Assembly: GCA_009927165.1 (NCBI GenBank)
Contig: RFNO01000107.1
Span: 1-64,000, forward strand
Source: Pseudomonadota bacterium
GTDB lineage: Bacteria > Bdellovibrionota > FAC87 > UBA2466
Direction: 5' to 3'
Length of the DNA stretch: 64,000 nt
In this document: positions 51,971 through 60,534 of the stretch, piece after piece
How positions within the stretch are numbered: the stretch's first letter is position 1
Layout: every line of letters begins with the position of its first letter
Position numbers and translations under genes: made by a program
The notes under the pieces: generated by a model
Seen by the model: only the letters and a program-made list of their open reading frames with translations
What the model was told of the DNA's origin: nothing
Database searches by the model: none

Positions 51971-53530
51971 ATGAAAAAAAGCTATTACATTACCACTCCC
52001 ATTTATTATGTAACCGATGCACCCCATATTGGGCATCTTTATACTACGGTGGCCGCTGATATTCTTAGCCACTATCACCGCTTAATAGGTGAAGATGTGT
52101 GGTTTCTTACTGGAACCGACGAGCACGGACAAAAGTGTGAAAAAAGAGCTAAGGAAACCGGTGAAACGCCCCAAGCTCTCGCTGATCGGGTTGTTGAACG
52201 GTATAAAGTAGCGTGGCATCGATATGGAATCCGCTACAGCGACTTTATTCGAACTACAGAAGAGCGGCACAAGAAAGTAGTCACGACTTACATCCAGCAG
52301 CTCATGAAAACTGGAGATGTTTATCTAGCTGAGTATGAGGGTCTTTATTGTGTTCCTTGCGAAACGTATTGGACTGAGACCCAAGCAGTAGAGGGAAAGT
52401 GCGCTGACTGTGGGCGGCCTGTTGAGCGTCTGAAAGAGGAAAGTTATTTCTTTAAGATGTCCGCTTATGAAAAACCGCTCCTTGAGCACTTAGAGCGGCA
52501 CCCCAATTTCATTTTTCCGGAAAGCCGGCGCAATGAAGTATTAGGTTTTATTCGACAAGGACTCAAAGATATCAGCATTAGTCGAACAACGATTCAATGG
52601 GGAATCCCCATGCCAAAGGATCCTAAGGCAACCAAAGACCACAAAGTTTATGTTTGGTTTGATGCGCTCACCAATTATTTAGCTGCGCTTGGTCCATTGG
52701 AGTCGGATGCGAAGTACGGAAAGTATTGGCCAAATGCCATTCATTTGGTTGGAAAAGACATTCTCAGGTTCCATGCTGTTTATTGGCCGACTTTTTTGAT
52801 GGCGCTGGGTCTACCATTACCTAAACAGATAGTGGCTCATGGCTGGCTTACTGATTCGAATCGAAAAATTAGCAAATCTTTGGGAAATGCGATTGACCCT
52901 CTAGCTCTTGCTGATGAGGTCGGTGTCGATGGAATGCGTTACTTCTTGTTTCGTGAGTTTGTGTTTGGTCTCGATGGGGAATACACGAAAGAGATTATGT
53001 ATCAGAGAATCAATTCTGATTTGGCAAACGATTATGGCAATTGCATTAGTCGTGTGTGTTCGATGATTTTGAAATATTGTGGTGACCAGTCTGTAAATAT
53101 CCAGGAACTGATTAAGCCTGCAAGCGAGCCCAAACAAACGGTAGGAGAAGTTATTCCCGTTTTTCACAATGAAATGCAGAATTACGGATTTCAACGTGCG
53201 TTAGAAGCTGTCTGGAAAATTATTTCGTCGGTTAATCGGTACATTGATAGTTCAGCTCCGTGGACATTAGCCAAGTCGGGTACTCCGGAAGATCAGCTGA
53301 AGTTGAAGCAAGTTTTGTTTCAATGCCATGAAGCGCTCAGAGTTGCCTCTATTTTTCTATTACCGTTTATACCCACGAGCGCCCGGAAGGCTCTGACGAC
53401 TTTAGGTGCTTTCGAATCTGTTACGGGTGAAGCTCCTCTTCTCCAAAACGTTGGTTGGGGCCAGGGACCTGCCGAAGTACAAATTAAAAAGCCGGAACCG
53501 CTTTTTCCTAGATTGGAACTGAAAAAGTGA
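51971..53530 (+). CDS. metG: Methionine-tRNA ligase
   Basis: MetRS charges tRNA-Met. It has YYITTPIYYVTDAPHIGHLYTTV (HIGH), TGTDEHGQK, the zinc knuckle CVPCETYW...CADCG, VWFDALTNYL and NRKISKSLGN (KMSKS). The single knuckle with four Cys and 519 residues match the MetG2-type found in many bacteria; there is no C-terminal EMAP/tRNA-binding domain. Its TGA stop overlaps the GTG start of tatD as GTGA. Confidence 0.96.
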   Translation: MKKSYYITTPIYYVTDAPHIGHLYTTVAADILSHYHRLIGEDVWFLTGTDEHGQKCEKRAKETGETPQALADRVVERYKVAWHRYGIRYSDFIRTTEERHKKVVTTYIQQLMKTGDVYLAEYEGLYCVPCETYWTETQAVEGKCADCGRPVERLKEESYFFKMSAYEKPLLEHLERHPNFIFPESRRNEVLGFIRQGLKDISISRTTIQWGIPMPKDPKATKDHKVYVWFDALTNYLAALGPLESDAKYGKYWPNAIHLVGKDILRFHAVYWPTFLMALGLPLPKQIVAHGWLTDSNRKISKSLGNAIDPLALADEVGVDGMRYFLFREFVFGLDGEYTKEIMYQRINSDLANDYGNCISRVCSMILKYCGDQSVNIQELIKPASEPKQTVGEVIPVFHNEMQNYGFQRALEAVWKIISSVNRYIDSSAPWTLAKSGTPEDQLKLKQVLFQCHEALRVASIFLLPFIPTSARKALTTLGAFESVTGEAPLLQNVGWGQGPAEVQIKKPEPLFPRLELKK

Positions 53531-54303
53531 AGGGTTTCATTGATACTCATGCCCATTTAGCGATGCTTCAGCACTCCAGCTTGACTGAAGTAATGGAGAG
53601 AGCTCAAGCATCACAGATAGAAAAAATGGTTACTGTATCTGTGGATGAGAAAAGTTGGGAAGCCAATCGAATTTTAGCTGAGAGTCATTCGAAAGTTTGG
53701 TACTCGTTAGGACTTCATCCCCATGAAGCTAAGGATTGGGTAAAATGCCGCCCTCGATTTTTAGAGGCATACAAAAAGTCGCACAGTAATAAAAAGTGTG
53801 TGGCTTTGGGAGAAATGGGATTAGATTTTTTCTATAACCATTCGGAACGGGACGTTCAAATTTCCTGTTTTACCGATCAATTGCAGCTCGCAAAGCAATG
53901 GAATTTGCCGGTCATTATTCACTCAAGGGATGCTTTCCAAGATACGTACGATACGATTAGAAAAGTCGGATTGGGACCCAAAGGTGGCGTTATGCATTGC
54001 TTTACTGGCAATGCCGAGCAAGCTAAAGAAGCAGTAGATCTGGGGTTGTTGATTTCCTTTTCGGGTATTTTGACGTTTAAGACAGCAACCGAACTGAAAG
54101 AAGCTGCGAAAAGTTTGGACAAATCCAAGATTGTCATTGAAACGGATTGTCCGTTTTTGGCACCCGTTCCTTTTCGCGGAAAACCAAATGAGCCATCGCT
54201 TTTACCGGAAGTAGCTAAAGTCCTGGCCCAACTCAAAAATTGTTCAGTTGAGGAAATTGCCGAGAATACCAGCGATAATGCTTGCCGCCTTTTTTGTATT
54301 TAG
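53527..54303 (+). CDS. tatD: TatD family metal-dependent hydrolase/DNase
   Basis: A TIM-barrel amidohydrolase-like protein of 258 residues. Metal ligands are HAH in IDTHAHLA, Glu in ALGEMGLDFFY, His in VIIHSRDA and in GVMHCFTG, and Asp in VIETDCPFLAPVPFRG. TatD proteins are 3'-5' exonucleases or DNA-repair nucleases. The GTG start overlaps the metG stop, the common metG-tatD order. A structured inverted repeat follows its stop. Confidence 0.93.
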   Translation: MKGFIDTHAHLAMLQHSSLTEVMERAQASQIEKMVTVSVDEKSWEANRILAESHSKVWYSLGLHPHEAKDWVKCRPRFLEAYKKSHSNKKCVALGEMGLDFFYNHSERDVQISCFTDQLQLAKQWNLPVIIHSRDAFQDTYDTIRKVGLGPKGGVMHCFTGNAEQAKEAVDLGLLISFSGILTFKTATELKEAAKSLDKSKIVIETDCPFLAPVPFRGKPNEPSLLPEVAKVLAQLKNCSVEEIAENTSDNACRLFCI

Positions 54304-54307
54304 AAAT

Positions 54308-54384
54308 CGAAGGGATGATAAATAGCTTTGCCTCTTCGCCCCCCACATTGAGTGAATTAGCAATTTGATTTACTCATCCCTTCG
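54308..54384. repeat. Long inverted repeat between convergent genes, possible RNA or terminator
   Basis: CGAAGGGATGA (54308-54318) and TCATCCCTTCG (54374-54384) are perfect 11-bp arms 55 nt apart. Inside, AGTGAAT and ATTTACT form a further stem of 7 pairs with one G-U. On the plus strand TCTTTCTTTCTCCT follows. It sits between tatD and the convergent gene, so it may end both transcripts, or be a small structured RNA. Confidence 0.5.
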
Positions 54385-54397
54385 TCTTTCTTTCTCC

Positions 54398-54883
54398 TCA
54401 AGGTATTTTAGGTATTGAAGCTCCATGACCAAAAAGCTGCTGCTTCCCACAGATCCCAACATTTGAGATACCAAAAACATAGATAGGCTTTCCACGGTGC
54501 AAGTGAGCCCAGTCGCCTAAGGGAATCGCAAACCTGTGGGCGCCCCCGCTGATTTTGCACCAAGGAGTGAGCGCAGGTTCGCTTTTTAAGTTTGCGACGG
54601 TCTCTTTGACGAGTAATCCCTTTTCTTTTTTTTCTGACTTGCTTACAAAAATTCTAATTTTTACAGGAATCTTCTCGCCGTGCTCACAAGCCCATCCAGT
54701 TAGGTGATTGTTCTGCACGCCATCAATAAATCCAGAAATTTTCTGACCAGTTGGTGAGCATACTGGAGAATCATTACCGAAATCAGTTTTTAAGGCACTC
54801 TCGTTATTAGATTTTCCATAGGCTTCACTTGGAAACAATAGTTGTAACAAAATACAACAAGCTATTAAGTAAACCTTTAACAT
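54398..54883 (-). CDS. Small secreted protein with GWA-type beta domain
   Basis: A signal peptide (about 1-22) precedes a domain starting ISGFIDGVQNNHLTGWACEHGEKIPVKIRIFV and ending GAHRFAIPLGDWAHLHRGKPIYVFGIS. The pattern G-x-(I/L)-D-x-V...GWA...v.v.v...H.f...l resembles a beta-sandwich module found in many exported bacterial proteins, often next to glycan-active domains. Four mature Cys could form disulfides. AGGAG lies 5 nt before the ATG. Function is unknown; binding is more likely than catalysis. Confidence 0.68.
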   Translation of the reverse strand: MLKVYLIACCILLQLLFPSEAYGKSNNESALKTDFGNDSPVCSPTGQKISGFIDGVQNNHLTGWACEHGEKIPVKIRIFVSKSEKKEKGLLVKETVANLKSEPALTPWCKISGGAHRFAIPLGDWAHLHRGKPIYVFGISNVGICGKQQLFGHGASIPKIP

Positions 54884-55085
54884 CGGGGCTCCTATTAAAG
54901 GTGGGGGTATGCCAATGTGTTATTGCACTCGGGGTGCCAAACCTGATTAGCCTTAATTCAATCGAAAAGGAGAACGACAGGTGTAAAAACAATGGACGCA
55001 AACATCCAGAATACGGGCTAAGACCTTATTCTCAATAAAAAAGTAACCAGCCAATGTTTGTACACTTAAACCGATCAAGGGATAA

Positions 55086-55763
55086 TCAGCGACTTTCGAG
55101 CAGTTCTCTGACGATTTTTCTGCCTGAGCCATTGAGTGAATGGCCTAAATCGGGAAGAGTGAAGAATTTAGCCCCATATCCTAATCGGGTAATCATTTCA
55201 AAGGAGCTTTTTGCCTGTGCGTAGGGAACAATTTCATCTTGGGCACCGTGAATGCCGTAAACTTTTACCAACGAGACCCCCTCGTAAGCTTCGGCTCTAT
55301 AAGCGGCACCCACGCCAATGATAGTATTGCAATTCAAGCCCGCTTTGAGGAGGAATGGAGCAAAGAATCCTCCTTGGGAAAAGCCGAGAATGGTCCAGTC
55401 AAGATGGTCCAGACCGACTTGAGCAATCAGATTCATCAGGGCTTCCGCAGCAAATTCAGGCGAAATCATTTGTTTCCCGGATTGGGGATCTCGAAAATAC
55501 CAAGCGTAAGCTTCTTTAAATTCACTGTTCTTCTTTGATGGACAAGGAAAAAGCCCATTGGGAATAAGAACGTGAAAGTGGGGAACCGGTTCGTCTCCCA
55601 AAAGTCTCTTCTTCACACTTTGGGCCCGGTCGGTAAATCCATGCAGAACTAAGAGCCCTCTCTCACTCTTCTCGCTGGGCTGATACAGATAGGACGTTTC
55701 CAGCCGGATATCAAGGGGGATAGTTTGAGATGAAAATTCAGAGGCATTTATCTTTTGTGACAT
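55086..55763 (-). CDS. Alpha/beta hydrolase, phospholipase/carboxylesterase-like
   Basis: A 225-residue serine hydrolase. The oxyanion region is LLVLHGFTDRAQS; the nucleophile elbow is GFSQGG; Asp lies in GAQDEIVPY and His in LGHSLN. The order and spacing fit the carboxylesterase/lysophospholipase (YpfH/EstB) group. No signal peptide is present, so it is cytosolic. The 202-nt gap after its 3' end (54884-55085) shows nothing I can support. It is divergent from the PDZ gene. Confidence 0.85.
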   Translation of the reverse strand: MSQKINASEFSSQTIPLDIRLETSYLYQPSEKSERGLLVLHGFTDRAQSVKKRLLGDEPVPHFHVLIPNGLFPCPSKKNSEFKEAYAWYFRDPQSGKQMISPEFAAEALMNLIAQVGLDHLDWTILGFSQGGFFAPFLLKAGLNCNTIIGVGAAYRAEAYEGVSLVKVYGIHGAQDEIVPYAQAKSSFEMITRLGYGAKFFTLPDLGHSLNGSGRKIVRELLESR

Positions 55764-55794
55764 AAAATATGAAACCTATTCTAACGGAATCGCC

Positions 55795-55844
55795 CGACTA
55801 GCTCAAATAGTGTGTGCTCCCCACAGATGATCATCGGCTAGTCG
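55795..55844. repeat. Inverted repeat in divergent promoter region
   Basis: CGACTAGC and GCTAGTCG are perfect 8-bp arms 34 nt apart; a 10-bp palindrome GATGATCATC lies just inside the right arm. The position between two divergent genes suits a regulator-binding site. Confidence 0.4.
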
Positions 55845-55914
55845 CACTCAATCTGTCTACGGCTTAAGAATTCAGCCTGCTGACATGGAATAAGGGTTGC
55901 ACCTTGATTGGTCG

Positions 55915-57765
55915 ATGCCAAAAGTGAAGAAAAAGAACACTCTGCGAATACGATATTTTTTGGGGACAGCATTTCTTTGTTTCCCCCTCTCCGCTTACCC
56001 TGAACTTGGCGAGTTCTATATCAACAATCAAGTTTTAAACGAGTTACAAGTTATCAATGTCGAAAACACCCCGTTTACCAAAAAGGGGAGACGAGTTCAG
56101 CCTAATCTCACGATTCGCTTAAATCCTCAGTTAGTAGATGACGACGAAAAAGTAAGTTTAAATCTTAATATTGATCTTGAAGGTACTTCCCATAGTTCTG
56201 GAAGCACTCCCGTAGTCGGACAAAAAAAGGTGTTCTCCTCGATAGATGCGGATGTGCGTGCTCGTTACCAGCAGCAACTCAGTTATGGAGTGGATGGACT
56301 TCAAGCAGGACGGTTCACTGGAACCCCCACGATCACGCCCAAAAATATCTCTGTTAGAAATAACTTTGGTTTGCTCAATCGAATCGTTCAGAAAAAGGCA
56401 CAGGCTAAAGCTCCTCAGCAGGTCTTTTCTGAACTTCCCCAGGAACGTCGTGAACTGGACCAAAAGTTAAGGTCCGAAGTTAAAAGAGGGGTAGATAAGG
56501 CGAAACAGTTTATTGAACAAGCCACAGTGGAAGCCCAGTCGGTTGTTTCCCAAGCGAACAACCTTCCGTTTAATACCAAATTTTCCTCAAAAACCGGCCC
56601 ACAAGGCGGCGTGAGAGTTGTCCTGTCAGACAAAGAGGATAACAAGCCGGTCACAGCCGCACCGGAATTTAAGAAAAAGGATCAGATTGCTGCATCAGGG
56701 GTGTTTCGCCAGGAGGTTCTGGAAAAAACGATTGCCCAGGAAATTGCAGGAAAAGAAATGAAAATTATCGAATTAAAACAGCACCTATGCAGCGACAAAA
56801 TAAAAAGCCTCATTAATTTTTGCGACACCCAAAAAACCAATGACAGCCTTGGTCTGTCGGTTGTCTTCGATGAGAAAAAGCCGGTGGAAGTGTTGTTTCA
56901 AAATGGAAAAGTAACACTAAAAATAAATGCAAGAAATCGTGTCGGCGCTTATCAGGGTTTACTTGATTCAGGAGCGTTGCTGCAGCAGGCCTCAGTAGAC
57001 CGACTCCCCTCCATTGAATTGGAGCCTTATCAAGTAGAAATGACTTATTCTCTGAAAGATGGTCGTGCCAAGCTTGATAAGTTAGAAGTTCACGATCGTA
57101 GTTCCGCAACAGTAGCACTCAGCAAAGGACCCAAAGGTAAACATGCTTCTGCTTGGAATGGCGTTGAGCTCTGGGGGCAGGTTCGTAGAGCCGGCGGAGC
57201 GCTGATGAATTGGGGCACGAAAACCGCTCTCGAGAGTGAATATCGAGGCGTTATGAAAGATGAGTTAGATTTCCCCAATATTTCGATACCCACAAAACTC
57301 AAAGCTGTTCCCCAAGGAAGCACCAATCCCCCCGAAATCTTGGAGGCCGGAAGTTTCATTCCCATGGAAGTGCACGTTCAGGATGGCTGGTTTGCAGTCT
57401 CGTCCATATTTTGTACTGAAAAGACGAGACCCCTAGGGATTGTTTTTGATCAACAAAATCGAATTTCCGAAATTCAAAAAGGTAGCCCCGCAGAGTCTGT
57501 GGGCTTAAAAGTAGGAGATCGCATTGACTCTTTTGGAACTCCTGAGGAGCGCCACCAGCCATTTTTTTCTGATAACCAGCCCTTTCTCAATTTCATCAAG
57601 GAAAAAGCAAGCGGAAAAAATTCAGATCAGCGGACAATCGAAATATCTGGGAGAAATAAAGCTGGAGAATCCCTTCATAAAACCGTCACACTTTGCCCTA
57701 ACAACCTGGATCATCGACAGAAAGCAGCCGATTTGTTCTATAAGGAGAAAAAAAATCCAGGATGA
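55915..57765 (+). CDS. Secreted PDZ-domain protein, function unknown
   Basis: The 616-residue protein has a signal peptide (RIRYFLGTAFLCFPLSAYP), a beta-rich N part of about 120 residues (LNLNIDLEGTSH), a charged helical region (about 155-240), more beta-rich segments, and one PDZ domain near the C terminus (PLGIVFDQQNRISEIQKGSPAESVGLKVGDRIDSF, about 500-600). No protease triad is seen, so it may be an adaptor. The N-terminal part faintly resembles secretin-type N domains (LNPQLVDDDEKVSLNLNIDLEG), though no secretin domain is present. ATG 55915 replaces the track's TTG 55897. It is coupled to the next gene (ATGA), a lytic transglycosylase. Confidence 0.72.
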   Translation: MPKVKKKNTLRIRYFLGTAFLCFPLSAYPELGEFYINNQVLNELQVINVENTPFTKKGRRVQPNLTIRLNPQLVDDDEKVSLNLNIDLEGTSHSSGSTPVVGQKKVFSSIDADVRARYQQQLSYGVDGLQAGRFTGTPTITPKNISVRNNFGLLNRIVQKKAQAKAPQQVFSELPQERRELDQKLRSEVKRGVDKAKQFIEQATVEAQSVVSQANNLPFNTKFSSKTGPQGGVRVVLSDKEDNKPVTAAPEFKKKDQIAASGVFRQEVLEKTIAQEIAGKEMKIIELKQHLCSDKIKSLINFCDTQKTNDSLGLSVVFDEKKPVEVLFQNGKVTLKINARNRVGAYQGLLDSGALLQQASVDRLPSIELEPYQVEMTYSLKDGRAKLDKLEVHDRSSATVALSKGPKGKHASAWNGVELWGQVRRAGGALMNWGTKTALESEYRGVMKDELDFPNISIPTKLKAVPQGSTNPPEILEAGSFIPMEVHVQDGWFAVSSIFCTEKTRPLGIVFDQQNRISEIQKGSPAESVGLKVGDRIDSFGTPEERHQPFFSDNQPFLNFIKEKASGKNSDQRTIEISGRNKAGESLHKTVTLCPNNLDHRQKAADLFYKEKKNPG

Positions 57766-58490
57766 GAAACACCAGAAAACAATTTGTTGTCTTGTTAATG
57801 GTTGCAATCCTAGTCGAGATGTTCTTTTCTCGACAAGCTGTCGGCGACGATGATTATAATCTACAAGAAATTGCACGTGCTCTTTATTTAGTGCGTCCTC
57901 AATTATCCGAATCCAAGATTGTTCGGTACTCAAAAGCAATAGTAAAAGCCGCTCAAACTTTTCAGATTGAGCCTCTGACACTGGTGGCTATTGCTCAGCA
58001 GGAATCAACTTTCAGAGAAAATCTACCTGAGGGCAAAGCAGGTGAGATTGGAATGCTTCAGATACGGAAGAGTTGGTTGAAAAACTCTAAATTCCGAAGG
58101 GTTTTTAAAAATGCACAGATCCGAGACTTGCATCAGCCGGAAAAAGCGTTTCTCTACGCTGCATGGATATTAAAAGATTTAAGAAGCAAAGGATATAAGA
58201 CAAATCTTCCGTACTGGACTTTCTATAACGCTAGGAAGTTTCACCACCGTTTCAAGTATTACCTTCGGGTCAAGCGGCACTTGAGCTCCATTGTGTCGAA
58301 AATGCAGAGAAATAAATTCATTGCCGTGGAATCCGCAGGTGAATGGCAGCCTGATTTATTGGTGAAGAATGAAACTTCTTATTCCGTTCATAGCTCAAGG
58401 GAAGTCTTGCACAATCTACTCAGCCAAATCAATTGGGTTCAAAAAGCAAGTGACGCCATCCGGGAAATGCCGCGTATCTATCTTGATTAG
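57762..58490 (+). CDS. Soluble lytic transglycosylase-like protein (SLT domain)
   Basis: An SLT domain cuts peptidoglycan between MurNAc and GlcNAc. The catalytic Glu is in AIAQQESTFREN, followed by GEIGMLQIRKSWL and AFLYAAWILKDL, the standard motif order. A signal peptide (about 1-28) sends it to the periplasm. The tail (about 170-242) has no known domain. The start overlaps the stop of the PDZ gene (ATGA), so the PDZ protein may guide or hold the enzyme, for example to open the wall for an envelope machine. Its stop overlaps the convergent MBL gene by 4 nt. Confidence 0.87.
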   Translation: MRNTRKQFVVLLMVAILVEMFFSRQAVGDDDYNLQEIARALYLVRPQLSESKIVRYSKAIVKAAQTFQIEPLTLVAIAQQESTFRENLPEGKAGEIGMLQIRKSWLKNSKFRRVFKNAQIRDLHQPEKAFLYAAWILKDLRSKGYKTNLPYWTFYNARKFHHRFKYYLRVKRHLSSIVSKMQRNKFIAVESAGEWQPDLLVKNETSYSVHSSREVLHNLLSQINWVQKASDAIREMPRIYLD

Positions 58491-59116
58491 CGAAGAAAAG
58501 GATTGTTTCGTTTCTCTTGTCCGATCGAAGTAGTGGGGCCGTGCCCAGGATATACTCGTATATCGTCGTCCAAAACGAGGAGCCTGGTTTTTATAGATTG
58601 TATCAGCTGATCAAAGTTGCCTCCCCACAAATCAGTCCGGCCAATACTTCCGCTAAAAAGGGAGTCTCCCGAAAAAACCTGCTCAGCACCATCTAGGAGT
58701 TTGAAGCAAACACCGCCGGGACTGTGTCCCGGCGTGTGAATGACCTGAATCCGATGTTGGCCAAAAGATAAGATCTCTTCATCCGAAATAAACTTATCAA
58801 TGGGGCTCGGTTCCTCAAACTGCATCCCGAACATCTGTCCTTGTGCCGACAGCATTTTATAAATGGACTCATCACCTTTATGCAAACAGATGGGTGCCAA
58901 GGTTTTCTCTTTGACCCCTTTGGTGCCACCAATATGATCAAAATGCGCATGGGTGTGTAACAGATATTTCACAGTAACCCCCTGTCGGTCGAGCTCTGAA
59001 ATGATTCTTTGAGGCTCATCTCCTGGGTCGATCAAGACTGCTTCGAATGTCTTCTCACAGGCCAATAAAGTACAGTTGCATTGGAGGGGACCAACAACCA
59101 TTGTGTCTAGAATCAT
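58487..59116 (-). CDS. MBL-fold metallohydrolase, glyoxalase II-like
   Basis: A 209-residue metallo-beta-lactamase fold hydrolase with the metal motif THAHFDHIGG (HxHxDH), HTPGHSPGG, FSGDSLFSGSIGRTDL and PGHGPTTSIGQEKRNNPFL. The last two are typical of the YcbL/glyoxalase II-like subgroup that hydrolyses thioesters. The start was moved from 59134 to ATG 59116: GGGAGA lies 5 nt upstream and the ATG overlaps the stop of the previous gene (ATGA). It is the last gene of the dus-GT22-MBL operon. Physiological substrate unknown. Confidence 0.9.
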   Translation of the reverse strand: MILDTMVVGPLQCNCTLLACEKTFEAVLIDPGDEPQRIISELDRQGVTVKYLLHTHAHFDHIGGTKGVKEKTLAPICLHKGDESIYKMLSAQGQMFGMQFEEPSPIDKFISDEEILSFGQHRIQVIHTPGHSPGGVCFKLLDGAEQVFSGDSLFSGSIGRTDLWGGNFDQLIQSIKTRLLVLDDDIRVYPGHGPTTSIGQEKRNNPFLR

Positions 59117-60534
59117 GAAAATCTCCCGACGCAATCATGCGTCCCAAAAAGGAAAATACTCCCACGTCTTCCGTTTTTTCGAGGATTGAGTCTGACCAGT
59201 ATCTGTTCGAGCGGGCCAGGTTTCGACTCGAGAACCATATCGAACTGTGACTTGAGCTCGGGATGGTTATCTAAGACATCTCTTCTGGCGGCAAGTATTC
59301 CGTCACATTTTCTGTTCGATTCAGAAAACATCTGAGTTTCATTGATGTGCCTAACTGAAAACTTTTTCAGGCTAAACGCATCCGGAATTAAAACCATGGA
59401 GTCATCAAGATCATATAAAGTCGTAATTTCCTGTTTTCGGTCTAGGTACTGAACAACGCCAATGACGTTGCTCTGAGGGGCTGAAAATGTGGCAAAGGGA
59501 AGCAGAAGAAAATTAACCGTACAAAAATATATTACGCGCCAGCTGGGAAGGTTTTTTTGGAAGTGAAAGAGAGCCAACGGAGTAAGGAGAACCAAAAAGA
59601 GAACCAATATGGGAACCATGAAGCGTTCCTCTTTGTGTGGAACGATTGAATGAAAAAACAAAAAAATCGCAAAATAACAAACAACTGGGGTTAGGGTTCG
59701 GTAGGATTGCTGCCACCCAAAGCCACGGGCCCCTCCGAAAAAAGTAGGTGGAATGGAAAGAGCAACGAAAAGCAGGAGGTACGTGTAAAACGGAGTAGTA
59801 CCGTAACTGGAAGAAAAATGTATATTGTATTCAACGTATCTTAACAGTGAGCGGTGAAACCCCCCGGTGAGATAGAGATCCAGCAGTCCAGTAAGAAAGA
59901 ATGCTAAGATCCCTGTAATAAAAAAGGCTAGGATTCCTTTAGAGTCTTTCCGTAGAAGGGGAAGTAGAAAAAGTCCGAACACGCAAACTCCCGTTTGAAA
60001 GCGAAAGAGTGAAGCTCCAGAAATGGCTATCATGGAAAGGGCAACCCATCGATTTCTCCCTTCGTTCCAATAAAGATAAGCAAAAAAGGCGCTGAGAGTT
60101 ACGAAAGCTCCCGCCATGTTCTCGATAAGGGGCCGAGTAAAAATAAGGGGCAGAACAAAATAAAAACTGACGAAGAATTGAGAAATGGCTTTCTTTTTTG
60201 AGTCATCGAAGAAGTGTTGGACACAGTAGCTTTGAATTAAAAAGAATACTGCCCCGATAATTATAAGGACAAATCGAAGTTGATGAGTAGGACTCGTAAG
60301 TCCGAGCCACAGAGCTAGTTTACTTAAACCCAACAGGACAATAGCTTGAAACGGCATTCGGATTCCGGTTGTGGACAGAATCGTTTCTACTGAACTGGTC
60401 TGTGCAGGGATAAAGCGTGCAATTCCTTCGGAATAATCATCCAGCGCAATAATGCCTTGGTTGAAATATCCGGTGAAAATGGTGAGAAGGAAGCCGGTCC
60501 AGAAAAACAAACGAGTCCACCGACTGATGCTCAT
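59113..60534 (-). CDS. GT22/Alg9-like integral membrane mannosyltransferase
   Basis: A GT-C membrane enzyme of 473 residues with about ten hydrophobic segments. The first periplasmic loop has ALDDYSEG (acidic pair at 32-33), and the family signature PHKEERFMVPI is at 299-309, the HKEERF motif of Alg9/PIG-B/GPI mannosyltransferases. Eukaryotic members use dolichyl-phosphate mannose; a bacterial one would use a polyprenyl-phosphate sugar. It starts in an ATGA overlap with dus and ends in one with the MBL gene, so it is expressed with housekeeping genes, away from the glycan locus. Confidence 0.82.
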   Translation of the reverse strand: MSISRWTRLFFWTGFLLTIFTGYFNQGIIALDDYSEGIARFIPAQTSSVETILSTTGIRMPFQAIVLLGLSKLALWLGLTSPTHQLRFVLIIIGAVFFLIQSYCVQHFFDDSKKKAISQFFVSFYFVLPLIFTRPLIENMAGAFVTLSAFFAYLYWNEGRNRWVALSMIAISGASLFRFQTGVCVFGLFLLPLLRKDSKGILAFFITGILAFFLTGLLDLYLTGGFHRSLLRYVEYNIHFSSSYGTTPFYTYLLLFVALSIPPTFFGGARGFGWQQSYRTLTPVVCYFAIFLFFHSIVPHKEERFMVPILVLFLVLLTPLALFHFQKNLPSWRVIYFCTVNFLLLPFATFSAPQSNVIGVVQYLDRKQEITTLYDLDDSMVLIPDAFSLKKFSVRHINETQMFSESNRKCDGILAARRDVLDNHPELKSQFDMVLESKPGPLEQILVRLNPRKNGRRGSIFLFGTHDCVGRFS

